From: Alphaproteobacteria bacterium
GTDB taxonomy: Bacteria > Pseudomonadota > Alphaproteobacteria > UBA8366 > Aestuariispiraceae
NCBI GenBank assembly: GCA_024743195.1
Contig: JANSXE010000003.1
Span: forward strand, 186,001 to 250,000
DNA length: 64,000 nt
Direction of reading: 5' to 3'
Positions 10,543 through 19,192 of this stretch are shown here, in pieces (positions within the stretch are counted from its first letter, which is position 1; each line of letters begins with the position of its first letter). Below the pieces are notes generated by a model. The model searched no databases, was not told where the DNA came from, and saw only the letters and a program-made list of their open reading frames with translations. A program made the translations under genes and the position numbers.

Positions 10543-11460
10543 TCAAGAGCCCGTGGCGGCTTGGTCGGGCGTTTTGCCCGGCCGGCTGTAGAGCAGCAGG
10601 CCGCCGACCACCAAGGCGCCGCCGAGATACTGGTCGGTCGTCAGCAGTTCGCCCAACAGCGCGGCGGCGACCAGGATCGAGATCACCGGCTCCAGATTGA
10701 ACAGGATCGCGATCATGGGCGCGCTCGCGAGCTTCAGCGCCGCGAACTGCAGCAGCAGCGCCAGCGTGTAGAAGCCGCAGACCGCGGCCATGGCGAGCCG
10801 CCCGACGTCCCCGCCGGGGAAGTCGAGCCCGCCGAACAGCACGGGCGCCAGCGCCGCGCCGAGCAGCACCGCCCCCAGATTGGCGGTCAGGCTGACCGTC
10901 ATCGCCGGCACGTCCTGCAGCGCGCGGCGGCTGAACAGGATGAAGGCGGCCAGACCCACCGCGCCCAACAGCGCCAGCGCCACGCCGCGGGGATCCAGCG
11001 TCTCCAAGGACGGCCCGATGGCGAGCGCCAGCCCGGCGAAGGCGATCAGGAAGGCGAGCGCGTCGAGCGGCTTCAGCTTCGGCCCGCCGAGCAGGGGGTC
11101 GACCAGCGCCACCATGAGCGGCCAGGTGAAGAAGAGCACGGCGGCCAAGCCGACCGGGATGTAGGCGACCGAACCGAGATAGCCGATTCCCTGCAGCGCC
11201 AGGCTCAACGTCACGCCGACGAGCGCCGGCCAGGCGCTGCGCGGGATGCGGGGCAGGCGGCGCGCCGCGATCAGGAAGAGCAGCGCCAGCAGCGCCGCCG
11301 CCGCGGTGCGCGCCACCATCAGGGTCGCCGGGTTGCCGCCGTCCGCATAGACGAAGGGCGCGATCGGCGTGTTCATGGCGAAGCCGGCCGCCGAGCCGAG
11401 CGTCAGCGCGGCGCCAAGCCCTCGGGTCGGCGCGCGCTGCACGGGCGGGATGGCGCTCAT
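10543..11460 (-). CDS. EamA/DMT-superfamily transporter
   Basis: A 305-residue membrane protein with about ten hydrophobic segments and the two-fold repeat of the drug/metabolite transporter superfamily (for example ALFFTWPLMVAL-like and LFNLEPVISILVAA segments). ATG 11460 is preferred; the frame reaches 11544 but the extra 28 residues are Arg-rich and look like non-coding DNA. It is the first gene of a three-gene minus-strand unit with the dioxygenase and class II aldolase, so it may export their substrate or product. Confidence 0.83.
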   Translation of the reverse strand: MSAIPPVQRAPTRGLGAALTLGSAAGFAMNTPIAPFVYADGGNPATLMVARTAAAALLALLFLIAARRLPRIPRSAWPALVGVTLSLALQGIGYLGSVAYIPVGLAAVLFFTWPLMVALVDPLLGGPKLKPLDALAFLIAFAGLALAIGPSLETLDPRGVALALLGAVGLAAFILFSRRALQDVPAMTVSLTANLGAVLLGAALAPVLFGGLDFPGGDVGRLAMAAVCGFYTLALLLQFAALKLASAPMIAILFNLEPVISILVAAALLGELLTTDQYLGGALVVGGLLLYSRPGKTPDQAATGS

Positions 11461-11773
11461 GGCCGAGCGCTGATGTCGCGTGGCGGCGTGCGCACGGAGG
11501 CTTCCCGCGCGGCCGGGGAAGGTTGGACGGCGGCGCGCGTCCAAGACGTCTCTTCTTGTCGCGTCGTCCCGGGCGGCCGTCGCGCCGATCCGGGATCCAG
11601 GAGCCCCCGGCGCCGCTTGGCGAACGCTGCTCTGGGCCCCGGCTCGCCGCTGTCGCGTCGTCCGGGGTGACGCCGATGGGAATAGGGAGACATGCCGCCC
11701 ACTGCCTTGAGCCGCCCGCTCCGGCGTGGGCGCCGGCGGTCGTCGACGCGAATCCCGCAGAGCGCGCCGCCCG
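11461..11773. repeat. intergenic region with a ~90-base dispersed repeat (copy F1)
   Basis: No gene is supported in these 313 bases. Bases 11588-11676 form a repeat that starts near CCGGGATCCAGGAGC and ends CGTCCGGGGTGACGCC. A second copy, nearly identical at both ends, is at 21314-21402, and a shorter reversed copy is at 25466-25506. Copies contain the self-complementary GGGATCC...GGCTC and CCGGGGTGA ends common in alphaproteobacterial intergenic repeats. The rest presumably carries the EamA promoter, but I see no convincing -35/-10 pair. Confidence 0.65.
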
Positions 11774-12949
11774 TCAAGACAGTTCCCGCATGGCGTCGTC
11801 GAGCCCGGAGAGGGTCAGCGGGTACATCCGCCCCTCCATCTGTTCGCGCGCCATGTGGATCGACTGGTGGTAGGCCCAGCGCGCCTCAGGCTGCGGATTG
11901 AGCCAGACCGCCTTCTGGAAATGGCTCAGCAGGCGCTCCATCCAGACCCGGCCGGGCTCCTCGTTCCAATGCTCCACGCTGCCGCCGGGATAGGCGATCT
12001 CGTAGGGGCTCATGGTCGCGTCGCCGACGATGATCAGCTTGTAGTCGCGCGGATAGGTGCGGATCACGTCCCAGGTGGAGATCGCGCTGCGCCACCGGTT
12101 GCGCATGTCCTCGAACAGATGCTCGTAGACGTAATTGTGGAAATAGAGATGGATCGCGTGCTTGAACTCGGCCCCGACGGCGTCGAACAGCCGGCGGCTC
12201 TCCAGGATGTGGTCGTCCATCGATCCGCCGACATCGTAGAGCGCCAGCAGCTTCACCGCATTGTGCCGCTCGCGCGCCCATTTGATGTCGACATAGCCGG
12301 CGTTCTTGGCGGTGCTGCGGATCGTGTCCGGGAGGTCGAGTTCGAAATTGGCGCCGGTCCGCGCGAAGCGCCGCAGCCGGCGCAGCGCGATCTTCATGTT
12401 GCGGTTGGAGAGCGGCTCGTCGCTGTCGAGATTCCTGAATTCCCGCTTGTCCCAGACCTTCACGGCGCGGCGGTGGCGGCTTTCCTCCTGGCCGATGCGC
12501 ACGCCCTCCGGGTTGTAGCCATAGGCGCCGAAGGGGCTGGTCCCGGCCGTGCCGATCCACTTGTTGCCGCCCTGATGGCGCGCCTTCTGCTCCTCCAGCC
12601 GCTGCTTCAGCGTCTCCATCAGCTTCTCGAAGCCGCCCAGCGCCTCGACCATCGCCTTCTCCTCCTCGGAGAGGCTCTTCTCGGCGAGCTTCATCAGCCA
12701 CTCGGTCGGCAGCGCCGTCGCCTCCACGCCGGGCTCGCCGGCGACGCCTTCGAACACCTCGCCGAACACCCTGTCGAAGCGGTCCAGGAAGCGCTCGTCC
12801 TTCACCAGCGCCGCACGGGCGAGATAATAGAAGCGGTCGAGCTCGTACTCGGGAACCTGCTTCTCCATACCCTCCAGCAGCGTCAGGTACTCGCGCAGCG
12901 TGACCGGCACGCCGGCGGATTTCAGCTTGTAGAAGAGGGTCGGAAACAT
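11774..12949 (-). CDS. VWA domain-containing CoxE-like protein
   Basis: A 391-residue protein of the VWA/CoxE-like family. The N-terminus (FPTLFYKLKSAGVPVTLREY) is characteristic. The VWA domain begins around residue 215 with LALYDVGGSMDDH, a metal-ion-adhesion motif of DxGxS type, and includes LYFHNYVYEHLF and YKLIIVGDATMSPYEI. Family members usually work with a MoxR-type AAA+ ATPase as metal-insertion or assembly chaperones; no such ATPase gene is in the window. Start ATG 12949. It is divergent from the glutathione peroxidase gene. Confidence 0.88.
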   Translation of the reverse strand: MFPTLFYKLKSAGVPVTLREYLTLLEGMEKQVPEYELDRFYYLARAALVKDERFLDRFDRVFGEVFEGVAGEPGVEATALPTEWLMKLAEKSLSEEEKAMVEALGGFEKLMETLKQRLEEQKARHQGGNKWIGTAGTSPFGAYGYNPEGVRIGQEESRHRRAVKVWDKREFRNLDSDEPLSNRNMKIALRRLRRFARTGANFELDLPDTIRSTAKNAGYVDIKWARERHNAVKLLALYDVGGSMDDHILESRRLFDAVGAEFKHAIHLYFHNYVYEHLFEDMRNRWRSAISTWDVIRTYPRDYKLIIVGDATMSPYEIAYPGGSVEHWNEEPGRVWMERLLSHFQKAVWLNPQPEARWAYHQSIHMAREQMEGRMYPLTLSGLDDAMRELS

Positions 12950-13102
12950 CGCACGGCTTCGCTTTGGCTTCGGGGCTCGGTGTCGCGCAGGGCGCGGCGC
13001 CGCACACGATAGGCGATCGGGCGCGGCGCTCCAAGCGTCCGCTGACGCGGGCCGGCGCGGTCCCTTTCAATCCACGGCCGGCGCGCCTACGTAGAACGGA
13101 TC

Positions 13103-13609
13103 ATGAGCGACGCGACGACGAAACGCAAAGCCGGCGCCCACGCCTTCGGCTTCGACCTGAACGGCGGCGGGCGGTTGGAGCTTGCCGACTGCGCGGGCAA
13201 ACCGGTTCTGGTGGTGAACGCCGCCTCGCGCTGCGGTTTCACCCCGCAATATGAGGGGCTGGTCCGTCTCCACCGGCGCTTCCAGGATCGCGGCCTGACC
13301 GTGCTGGCCGTGCCAAGCAACGACTTCGCCGGACAGGAGCCGGAGGACGACCCGGCCATCCGCGCCTTCTGTCAGTCGACCTACGACGTGGCGTTCCCGA
13401 TCGCGTCCAAGGTCGCGGTGAAGGGCGCCGACGCGCATCCCTTCTATCGTTGGGCTCGGCGCGAGGCCGGCATGCTCGGCGGCACGCCGGTTTGGAACTT
13501 CCACAAGTACCTGATCGGGCCCGACGGCGATCTGGTCGATTGGTTCGCGCCGCCGACCAAGCCCGAAAGTCCGAAAATCGTTCGGCGCATCGAGGCGCTG
13601 CTGGGCTGA
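13103..13609 (+). CDS. glutathione peroxidase family protein (Cys-type thiol peroxidase)
   Basis: A 168-residue protein that reduces hydrogen peroxide or organic peroxides. The peroxidatic Cys44 lies in NAASRCGFTPQY; Gln78 (NDFAGQEP) and Trp131/Asn132 (WNFHKYL) complete the usual catalytic tetrad. Cys90 (AFCQS) sits where the resolving cysteine of thioredoxin-dependent bacterial enzymes is found, so thioredoxin may be the real reductant. There is no selenocysteine codon. Length is normal for the bacterial BtuE/Gpx type. It is transcribed alone and converges on the CoA-transferase gene. Confidence 0.92.
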   Translation: MSDATTKRKAGAHAFGFDLNGGGRLELADCAGKPVLVVNAASRCGFTPQYEGLVRLHRRFQDRGLTVLAVPSNDFAGQEPEDDPAIRAFCQSTYDVAFPIASKVAVKGADAHPFYRWARREAGMLGGTPVWNFHKYLIGPDGDLVDWFAPPTKPESPKIVRRIEALLG

Positions 13610-13634
13610 AGCGCCGGGCCGGCGTCCGCCCTCG

Positions 13635-13749
13635 TCCTTCGAGACGCCGCCTGACGGCGGCTCCTCAGGATGCGGGCTCTGTATGTCCCTCTAAAGCGTG
13701 ACGTCGCACCCTCAGGAAGGCGCTTCAGCGTCCGTCTCCAAGGGCGAGG
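13635..13749. repeat. pair of inverted REP-like palindromic repeats (copies 2a and 2b)
   Basis: Copy 2a (13635-13675) reads CCTTCGAGAC followed by the perfect stem GCCGCC-TGAC-GGCGGC (13646-13661) and CTCCTCAGGATG. Copy 2b (13708-13749) is in the opposite orientation with CTTCAGCG in its centre. The pair occupies the space between the converging ends of the peroxidase and CoA-transferase genes. Confidence 0.75.
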
Positions 13750-13756
13750 CCTGCAG

Positions 13757-14884
13757 TCAGGACGGACCGAACTCCCGCCGCAAGGCCTCCGTGTGCTCCC
13801 CCAGCGCGGGGATGCGGCCCAGATGCTCGGCTTGGCCGTCCCAGACGGCGGGCGGGGCGACGAGGGCGATCTCCGTCCCGTCGGGCAGCGTCGCCGGCCG
13901 GCGGCGGAGCTGCGGGTGCGCGATAAGCGCCTGTGGGTCGTTCATCAGACCGAAGGCGATCCCCGCCGCTTTGAGCCCGGCGGCCAGATCCGCACTGTCG
14001 GCGCGCGCGAAGACGGCGGCGACGGCGGCGTCCAGCGCCGCGCGGTTCTCGATGCGCGCGCTGTTGTCCCGGAAGCGCGGGTCCTCCGCCATCGCCGGCG
14101 CGGCCAGCACGTCGGCGCAGAGCCGGCGCCATTCCCGCTCGTTCTGGATCGAGATCAGCACCGGCTTGCCGTCGGCCGCGGGGAAGGCGCCGTAGGGCGC
14201 GATCGTCGGGTGGGCGAGGCCGACGCGCTTGGGCGGCTTGCCGCCATATTGCGTCTGCAACAGCGGCACCGTCATCCAGTCGGCCATCGCCGCGAAGAGG
14301 GAAACCGCGATCGTCTTGCCCAGGCCCGTGCGTCCGCGCTCGATCAGCGCCTCCAGAACCGCCTGATAGGCGTACATGCCGCAGGCCACGTCGCACACGC
14401 TGACGCCGACGCGGCCGGGCTCGTCCGGCGTGCCGGTGATCGCGCACAGGCCCGATTCCGCCTGCACCAGAAGGTCGTAGGCCTTCATGTCGCGATAGGG
14501 CCCGTCTTCGCCGTAGCCGGAGATGTCGACGCAGACCAGCTCCGGGCGCTCGGCGCGCAGGTCGGCCGAGCCGAAGCCGGCGCGGGCGGCCGCGCCGGGC
14601 GCCAGGTTCTGTATGAAGACGTCCGCCTTCGCCATCATCGCGGCCAAGAACGCCCGGTCGCCGCCGTCCTTCAGATCGACGACGGCGGATTCCTTGCCCC
14701 GGTTCAGCCAGACGAAATAGGCGCTCTCCCCCTTGGCGAGGCGGTCGTAGCCGCGGGCGAAATCGCCGTCCGGCCGCTCGACCTTGACCACGCGGGCGCC
14801 GGCGTCCGCCATCTTGCCGGAGCAATAGGGCGCCGCCACCGCCTGCTCCAGCGAAACGACGAAAAGGCCGTCGAGCGCCCCCAT
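13757..14884 (-). CDS. CaiB/BaiF family (class III) CoA-transferase
   Basis: A 375-residue protein that would move CoA between carboxylic acids. Typical features are EQAVAAPYCSGKMADAGARVVKVERP at the start, the LNRGKES block, and DLLVQAESGLCAITG. The stretch FIQNLAPGAAAR leads to the loop with the catalytic-type Asp region. ATG 14884 fits the family start and overlaps the GST stop as TGATG, pointing to translational coupling; an in-frame extension to 14932 is unlikely. Third gene of a unit with release factor 3 and a GST. The acyl substrate cannot be read from sequence. Confidence 0.9.
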   Translation of the reverse strand: MGALDGLFVVSLEQAVAAPYCSGKMADAGARVVKVERPDGDFARGYDRLAKGESAYFVWLNRGKESAVVDLKDGGDRAFLAAMMAKADVFIQNLAPGAAARAGFGSADLRAERPELVCVDISGYGEDGPYRDMKAYDLLVQAESGLCAITGTPDEPGRVGVSVCDVACGMYAYQAVLEALIERGRTGLGKTIAVSLFAAMADWMTVPLLQTQYGGKPPKRVGLAHPTIAPYGAFPAADGKPVLISIQNEREWRRLCADVLAAPAMAEDPRFRDNSARIENRAALDAAVAAVFARADSADLAAGLKAAGIAFGLMNDPQALIAHPQLRRRPATLPDGTEIALVAPPAVWDGQAEHLGRIPALGEHTEALRREFGPS

Positions 14885-15516
14885 CAGATCGGTCCGTCTG
14901 CCTTCGGCAGGAGGTCGTAGGGCGGCTTCCAATTGGGCAAGGCCCGCAGCCGGTCGAGCCAGGCTGAGACCGCCTCCCAGCGGTCGAGGTCGAAATCCGC
15001 CTCCTCGGCCAGCAGCACATAGGCGCTGCAGGCGATGTCGGCGATCGTGGGCTTGGCGCCGGCCAGGAAGGGCAGGGCGCCGAGGCCCCGATCCAGCTCC
15101 CGCAGCGCCCGCTCGCCCTGCGCCGTCAAGAAGCTCATCACGTCGGGTTTTGCGCGGTTCGGCGCGAAGCGGATCAGGAAACGCTTCATGGCCAGGCCGG
15201 AGAAGATGCGCTGCTGGTCGAAATAGAGCCAGTTTTCGATCCGCGTCGCCTCCTCGGGGCTTTCGGCGCCGAAGCGCCCTGTGCGCGCGGCCAGATGCTT
15301 CAGGATCATCGGGGAGTTGGCGATCGCCTTGTCCGCGTCGACGAGCGCCGGGATTTCGCCGAAGGGGCTGACTTGGCGGAAGGCGGGGTCATGCTGCGCG
15401 CCGGCGGCCAGATCGACGAAGCGGTAGGTCGCCGGCAGTTCGCAGAGCGTCAGCATCCGCGCGGCCTTGTGGCAATTGCCCGAGGTCGGCGCGGCGTAAA
15501 GGGTGAGGGTCGTCAC
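14884..15516 (-). CDS. glutathione S-transferase family protein
   Basis: A 210-residue protein. The thioredoxin-like N-terminal domain begins TLYAAPTSGNCHKAARML and has the glutathione-contact block FGEIPALVDADKAIANSP. The helical C-terminal domain contains LPFLAGAKPTIADIACSAYV, the usual capping motif. The start is GTG 15516, which overlaps the prfC stop as GTGA; a longer frame to 15582 would run deep into prfC. Likely cytosolic conjugation or glutathione-dependent isomerisation, substrate unknown. Confidence 0.88.
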   Translation of the reverse strand: MTTLTLYAAPTSGNCHKAARMLTLCELPATYRFVDLAAGAQHDPAFRQVSPFGEIPALVDADKAIANSPMILKHLAARTGRFGAESPEEATRIENWLYFDQQRIFSGLAMKRFLIRFAPNRAKPDVMSFLTAQGERALRELDRGLGALPFLAGAKPTIADIACSAYVLLAEEADFDLDRWEAVSAWLDRLRALPNWKPPYDLLPKADGPI

Positions 15517-17093
15517 GCCCGTTCCTTCGTCTTGGTGAAGCGGATTTCGGGGTGCTGCTGCATCTGATGGTTCAGCTCCCACATGTTGCGGGCGAGGAAG
15601 ACCGGCGCGCCGTCGCCGTCCGCCGCCATGGCGCTGGGCACGGCGCGGGTGAAGGCTTCCAGCGTCTTGCGGTCGTCGCCCGCGACCCAGCGCGCGGTCT
15701 CGTAGGGCGCGGGTTCGAGCGCGACCTTGATGCCGTACTCCGACTCGATGCGCGCCACCAGCACGTCGAGCTGCAACTGCCCAACCACCCCGACGATCCA
15801 GTTGGAGCCGAGCTCCGGCTTGAAGACCTGGGTGACGCCTTCCTCGGCCAGGCTCTCCAGCGCGCGCTGCAGATGCTTGCCCTTCATCGGGTCGTCGAGG
15901 CGCACGCGGCGCAGGATTTCCGGCGCGAAGTCTGGGATGCCCGTGAAACGCAGCATGTCGCTTTCCGACAGCGTGTCGCCGACGCGCAGCGCGCCGTGGT
16001 TCGGCACCCCGATGATGTCGCCGGGATAGGCTTCCTCCGCCAGTTCGCGGTCCTCGGCGAAGAACAGGATGGGGTTGTAGATCGCCATCTGCTTGCCGGA
16101 GCGCACGTGTTTCAGCTTCATGCCCCGCTTGAAGCGCCCGGAGACGAGCCGCACGAAGGCGATCCGGTCGCGATGGTTCGGGTCCATGTTGGCCTGCACC
16201 TTGAAGACGAAGCCGGTCACCTTGTCCTCATGCGGATCGACGGTGCGGCTGTCGCTCTCCTGCGGACGGGGCGCGGGCGCGTAGTCCTCGAGCGCGTCCA
16301 GCACCTGGCCGACGCCGAAATTCTTCAAGGCGCTGCCGAAGAAGACCGGCGTCATATGGCCGGCGCGGAAGGCCTCCGGATCGAAGGTCGGGCAGGCCTC
16401 GCGGGCGAGCTCCGCCTCCTCGCGCAGCCTGTCCAGCAGGCGATCCGGCACATGCTCCGCGATCTTCGGGTCGGCGAGGCCGTCGACCTCGACCGATTCC
16501 GTCCGGTCCTCGCCCATCAGCAGCAGCCGGTCGCGGACCAGATCGTAACACCCCATGAAGTCCTGCCCGATCCCGATCGGCCAGGTCAGCGGCGTCACCT
16601 CCAACTGCAGCTCGTCCGCGATCTGGTCCATCAGCTCGAAGGGGTCGCGGGTCTCGCGGTCCATCTTGTTGATGAAGGTGGTGATCGGCACGTCGCGCAG
16701 GCGGCAGACCTCGAACAGCTTGCGGGTCTGCGGCTCGATGCCCTTGGCGCCGTCGATCACCATGACCGCGCTGTCGACCGCGGTCAGCGTGCGGTAGGTG
16801 TCCTCCGAGAAGTCTTCGTGGCCCGGCGTGTCCAGGAGGTTGAAGTGCACGCCGTCGCGAATGAAGTGCATGACCGAGGTGGTGACCGAGATGCCGCGCT
16901 GCTGCTCGATCTTCATCCAGTCGGAGCGCGCGCGCCGGCGCTCGCCCTTCGCCTTCACCTCGCCGGCGAGATGGATCGCGCCGCCGCGCAGCAGCAGCTT
17001 CTCGGTCAAGGTGGTCTTGCCGGCGTCCGGGTGCGAGATGATCGCGAAGGTGCGGCGGTTGAGCGCCGCGTCGGTCAGGGGGGCGTCGGGCAC
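15513..17093 (-). CDS. prfC: peptide chain release factor 3
   Basis: A 526-residue translational GTPase that removes RF1/RF2 from the ribosome after peptide release. The G1 loop is SHPDAGKTTLTEK, G2 lies in the switch region with QQRGISVTTSVM, G3 is DTPGHEDFSEDTYR and G4 is NKMDRE. Length and order match E. coli RF3 (529). The start is GTG 17093, with a GAGG ribosome site about 10 bases upstream. Its last bases overlap the GST start, making prfC the head of a coupled three-gene unit. Confidence 0.96.
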   Translation of the reverse strand: MPDAPLTDAALNRRTFAIISHPDAGKTTLTEKLLLRGGAIHLAGEVKAKGERRRARSDWMKIEQQRGISVTTSVMHFIRDGVHFNLLDTPGHEDFSEDTYRTLTAVDSAVMVIDGAKGIEPQTRKLFEVCRLRDVPITTFINKMDRETRDPFELMDQIADELQLEVTPLTWPIGIGQDFMGCYDLVRDRLLLMGEDRTESVEVDGLADPKIAEHVPDRLLDRLREEAELAREACPTFDPEAFRAGHMTPVFFGSALKNFGVGQVLDALEDYAPAPRPQESDSRTVDPHEDKVTGFVFKVQANMDPNHRDRIAFVRLVSGRFKRGMKLKHVRSGKQMAIYNPILFFAEDRELAEEAYPGDIIGVPNHGALRVGDTLSESDMLRFTGIPDFAPEILRRVRLDDPMKGKHLQRALESLAEEGVTQVFKPELGSNWIVGVVGQLQLDVLVARIESEYGIKVALEPAPYETARWVAGDDRKTLEAFTRAVPSAMAADGDGAPVFLARNMWELNHQMQQHPEIRFTKTKERA

Positions 17094-17406
17094 GGGGGTC
17101 GATCCTCGGGGCGTGTTGGGGCCGCTCGATCAGCGGTGTTGCGGTTCTAATCCGCGCGGGCGGCCGCTTCAAGAAGTGGGGGCGGGGGCGGGGGCTTCCA
17201 AGGGCCGCCGCCCATCGCCAACGGCGCGGGCCGCGCCCTTCGAGACGCAGCCTGACGGCCGCTCCTCAGGCTTAGGCCTCGGCGCGGAAGGGATCAGAGG
17301 CGCAGACCTCATCCGGAGGAGGCCCGGAAGGGCCGTCTCGAAGGACGAAAGCGGCCGAGCGCGCTTCCCGTTTGCCCGCGCGTCCGGCTTCCGGTAAGGG
17401 CGATCC
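17094..17406. repeat. divergent intergenic region with inverted REP-like pair (copies 3a and 3b)
   Basis: These 313 bases lie between prfC and the divergent DMT carrier. Copy 3a is at 17236-17276 (CCTTCGAGAC then an imperfect TGAC-centred stem). Copy 3b (17307-17348, reverse) is one of the best preserved; read on the minus strand it starts CCTTCGAGACGGCC and ends CTCCGGATGAGG. Unlike pairs 1, 2 and 5, this one separates two 5' ends, so it cannot be only a terminator. No clear promoter boxes were found. Confidence 0.7.
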
Positions 17407-18312
17407 ATGAGACGCGCCCCGCAACAGGACAATCCGACGCTGGGCATCGCCCTGGTCCTCGGGGCGATGCTGATCTTCGCGACCCAGGACGCCGTCACCA
17501 AGCATCTGGCGCAGAGCTACTCGACGGCGCAGATCCTGTGGGTGCGCTTCGTCTTTTACGCCGCGTTCGCGCTGCTCTACTCCCTGCGCAAGAAGCCGCT
17601 CAGCCAATGCCTGAAGAGCGAGCGGCCGCGGCTCCAGATCTTTCGCTCGCTGCTGATCCTGGTGGAGATCGGGACCTTCGTCGTCGCGATCCGCGTGCTC
17701 TCGCTCGCCGAGATCCACTCGCTGATGGCCACCTTTCCGCTCATCGTCACGGCCTTTTCCGCGCTGTTCCTGAAGGAGACCGTCGGAATTCGCCGTTGGG
17801 CGGCGGTTCTGGTCGGGTTCCTGGGCGTGCTGGTGATCCTGCGGCCGGGCGTGGAGGCGTTGCAGCCGGGCGCGCTTGTGGCGCTCGCCGCGGCGGCGAT
17901 GTTCGCGGGCTATACGGTGCTGACCCGCGTCGTCGCGCGGCACGACGATTCCGAAACCTCGCTGGTCTATATGGCCGTGATCGGGGCGGTCGCGACGACG
18001 GCGGTCGGCCCGTTCTTCTGGACGCCGCCGACGCTCGCCGATTGGGGCTGGCTGCTGCTGCTCTCCTGCACGGCGGCGACGGGGCATATGCTGCTGATCA
18101 AGGCCTTGGAGGCGGCGCCGGCCTCGACGCTGCAGCCCTTCAACTACACGCTGCTCGTCTTCGCCACCGTGATCGGCTACCTCGTCTTCGACAATCTGCC
18201 GGACCTCTGGACCGTGGTCGGGGCGGGGATCGTGGTGGCCAGCGGCCTCTACACCATCTATCGCGAGCGGGTGCGCGGCGCGCGCCGGCCGCCGCCGGAC
18301 ATCCGGACCTGA
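17407..18312 (+). CDS. DMT-family (EamA) transporter
   Basis: A 301-residue inner-membrane protein with about ten hydrophobic segments in two EamA repeats. The first includes LGAMLIFATQDAVTKHLA; the second repeat begins near residue 150. Blocks such as ATFPLIVTAFSALFLKETVG and LQPFNYTLLVFATVIGYLVF are typical of the RhaT/EamA group. Start ATG 17407. It is transcribed alone; the substrate is unknown. Confidence 0.85.
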   Translation: MRRAPQQDNPTLGIALVLGAMLIFATQDAVTKHLAQSYSTAQILWVRFVFYAAFALLYSLRKKPLSQCLKSERPRLQIFRSLLILVEIGTFVVAIRVLSLAEIHSLMATFPLIVTAFSALFLKETVGIRRWAAVLVGFLGVLVILRPGVEALQPGALVALAAAAMFAGYTVLTRVVARHDDSETSLVYMAVIGAVATTAVGPFFWTPPTLADWGWLLLLSCTAATGHMLLIKALEAAPASTLQPFNYTLLVFATVIGYLVFDNLPDLWTVVGAGIVVASGLYTIYRERVRGARRPPPDIRT

Positions 18313-18325
18313 GCGGCCATCGGCG

Positions 18326-19051
18326 CTACAACTGGTCTTCCAATCCCAGCCCGCGCGCCACTTCCAGGATCATCTTGGCGCGCACCGCCTCGGCGAAGGT
18401 GCGGTTCTCGTCGACCGTCATGACGAAGGCGCCCATGCCGCCGATCACGTCGCGCTCGTAATGGGCGACGAGTTGCTCCGGGCTGCGGGTCGGCAGGCTG
18501 CCCTCGCGATGCAGCACCAACAGCGCGTTGATGGTGAAGCCCTTGGCGATGGCGTCGTCGCGCGCGGCCTGGATCGACCGGCCGCCGATGTTCGGCCCGT
18601 CCGCCGAGATGTCGATGATGCGCCGAAGCCCCTTGTATTCGTTGGTTTCCGTCAGCCCGACCGAATAATCGATGGCGTTGGAGATCGAGTTGTAGCCGAC
18701 CGCCTGGCGCGGCGCGGCGCGCAGGGCGGCGCCGAAGGCGGCGGCGCTTTCCGGTCCGTCGATCACCGTCCAGTCGACGATGGTGTGCTGCGAGAAGGGC
18801 CCGCCCCATTCGACATAGGCGACGGCGATCCGGCCCGTCAGCCCGCCCTGGATCAATTTCAGGATTTCCGGGTCGGCGATCGCGTCGGCGTAGCCGTCGC
18901 GCTGCAGGGACAGCTCGCCGTCGTCGATCGAGCCGGAGCCGTCAGCGGCGAGCACGAGCTCGAGATCGACGTCGATCTGCTGGGCGGCGACGGGCGCGGC
19001 GAGCGCGGCGATCGCCGTCAGGACGGCGAGAAGAGACAGGATGCGGCGCAT
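18326..19051 (-). CDS. DUF1194 (VWA-like) exported protein
   Basis: A 241-residue protein with a clear signal peptide (MRRILSLLAVLTAIAALAAP, cleavage likely after VAAQ). The mature start VDLELVLAADGSGSIDDGEL matches the DUF1194 family, whose DGSGS motif resembles a metal-ion-adhesion site of von Willebrand A domains. Other family blocks are IAVAYVEWGG and RRIIDISADGPNIGG. Function is unknown; members are periplasmic or secreted. ATG 19051 is chosen over the frame extension to 19126 because it begins the signal peptide. Confidence 0.88.
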   Translation of the reverse strand: MRRILSLLAVLTAIAALAAPVAAQQIDVDLELVLAADGSGSIDDGELSLQRDGYADAIADPEILKLIQGGLTGRIAVAYVEWGGPFSQHTIVDWTVIDGPESAAAFGAALRAAPRQAVGYNSISNAIDYSVGLTETNEYKGLRRIIDISADGPNIGGRSIQAARDDAIAKGFTINALLVLHREGSLPTRSPEQLVAHYERDVIGGMGAFVMTVDENRTFAEAVRAKMILEVARGLGLEDQL

Positions 19052-19192
19052 GGATCGCTCTCCCGATGCGTGGCCTGAGCATGATATAGCGCGCGCCGCG
19101 GGCGGGGCGAGAGCAGGGCGAGACATCGCCGCGCGGCGGTGCTAGCGTCCGGCGCATCGGTTCGGTGACGGCGATCGGCAAGGAGACGGCTC

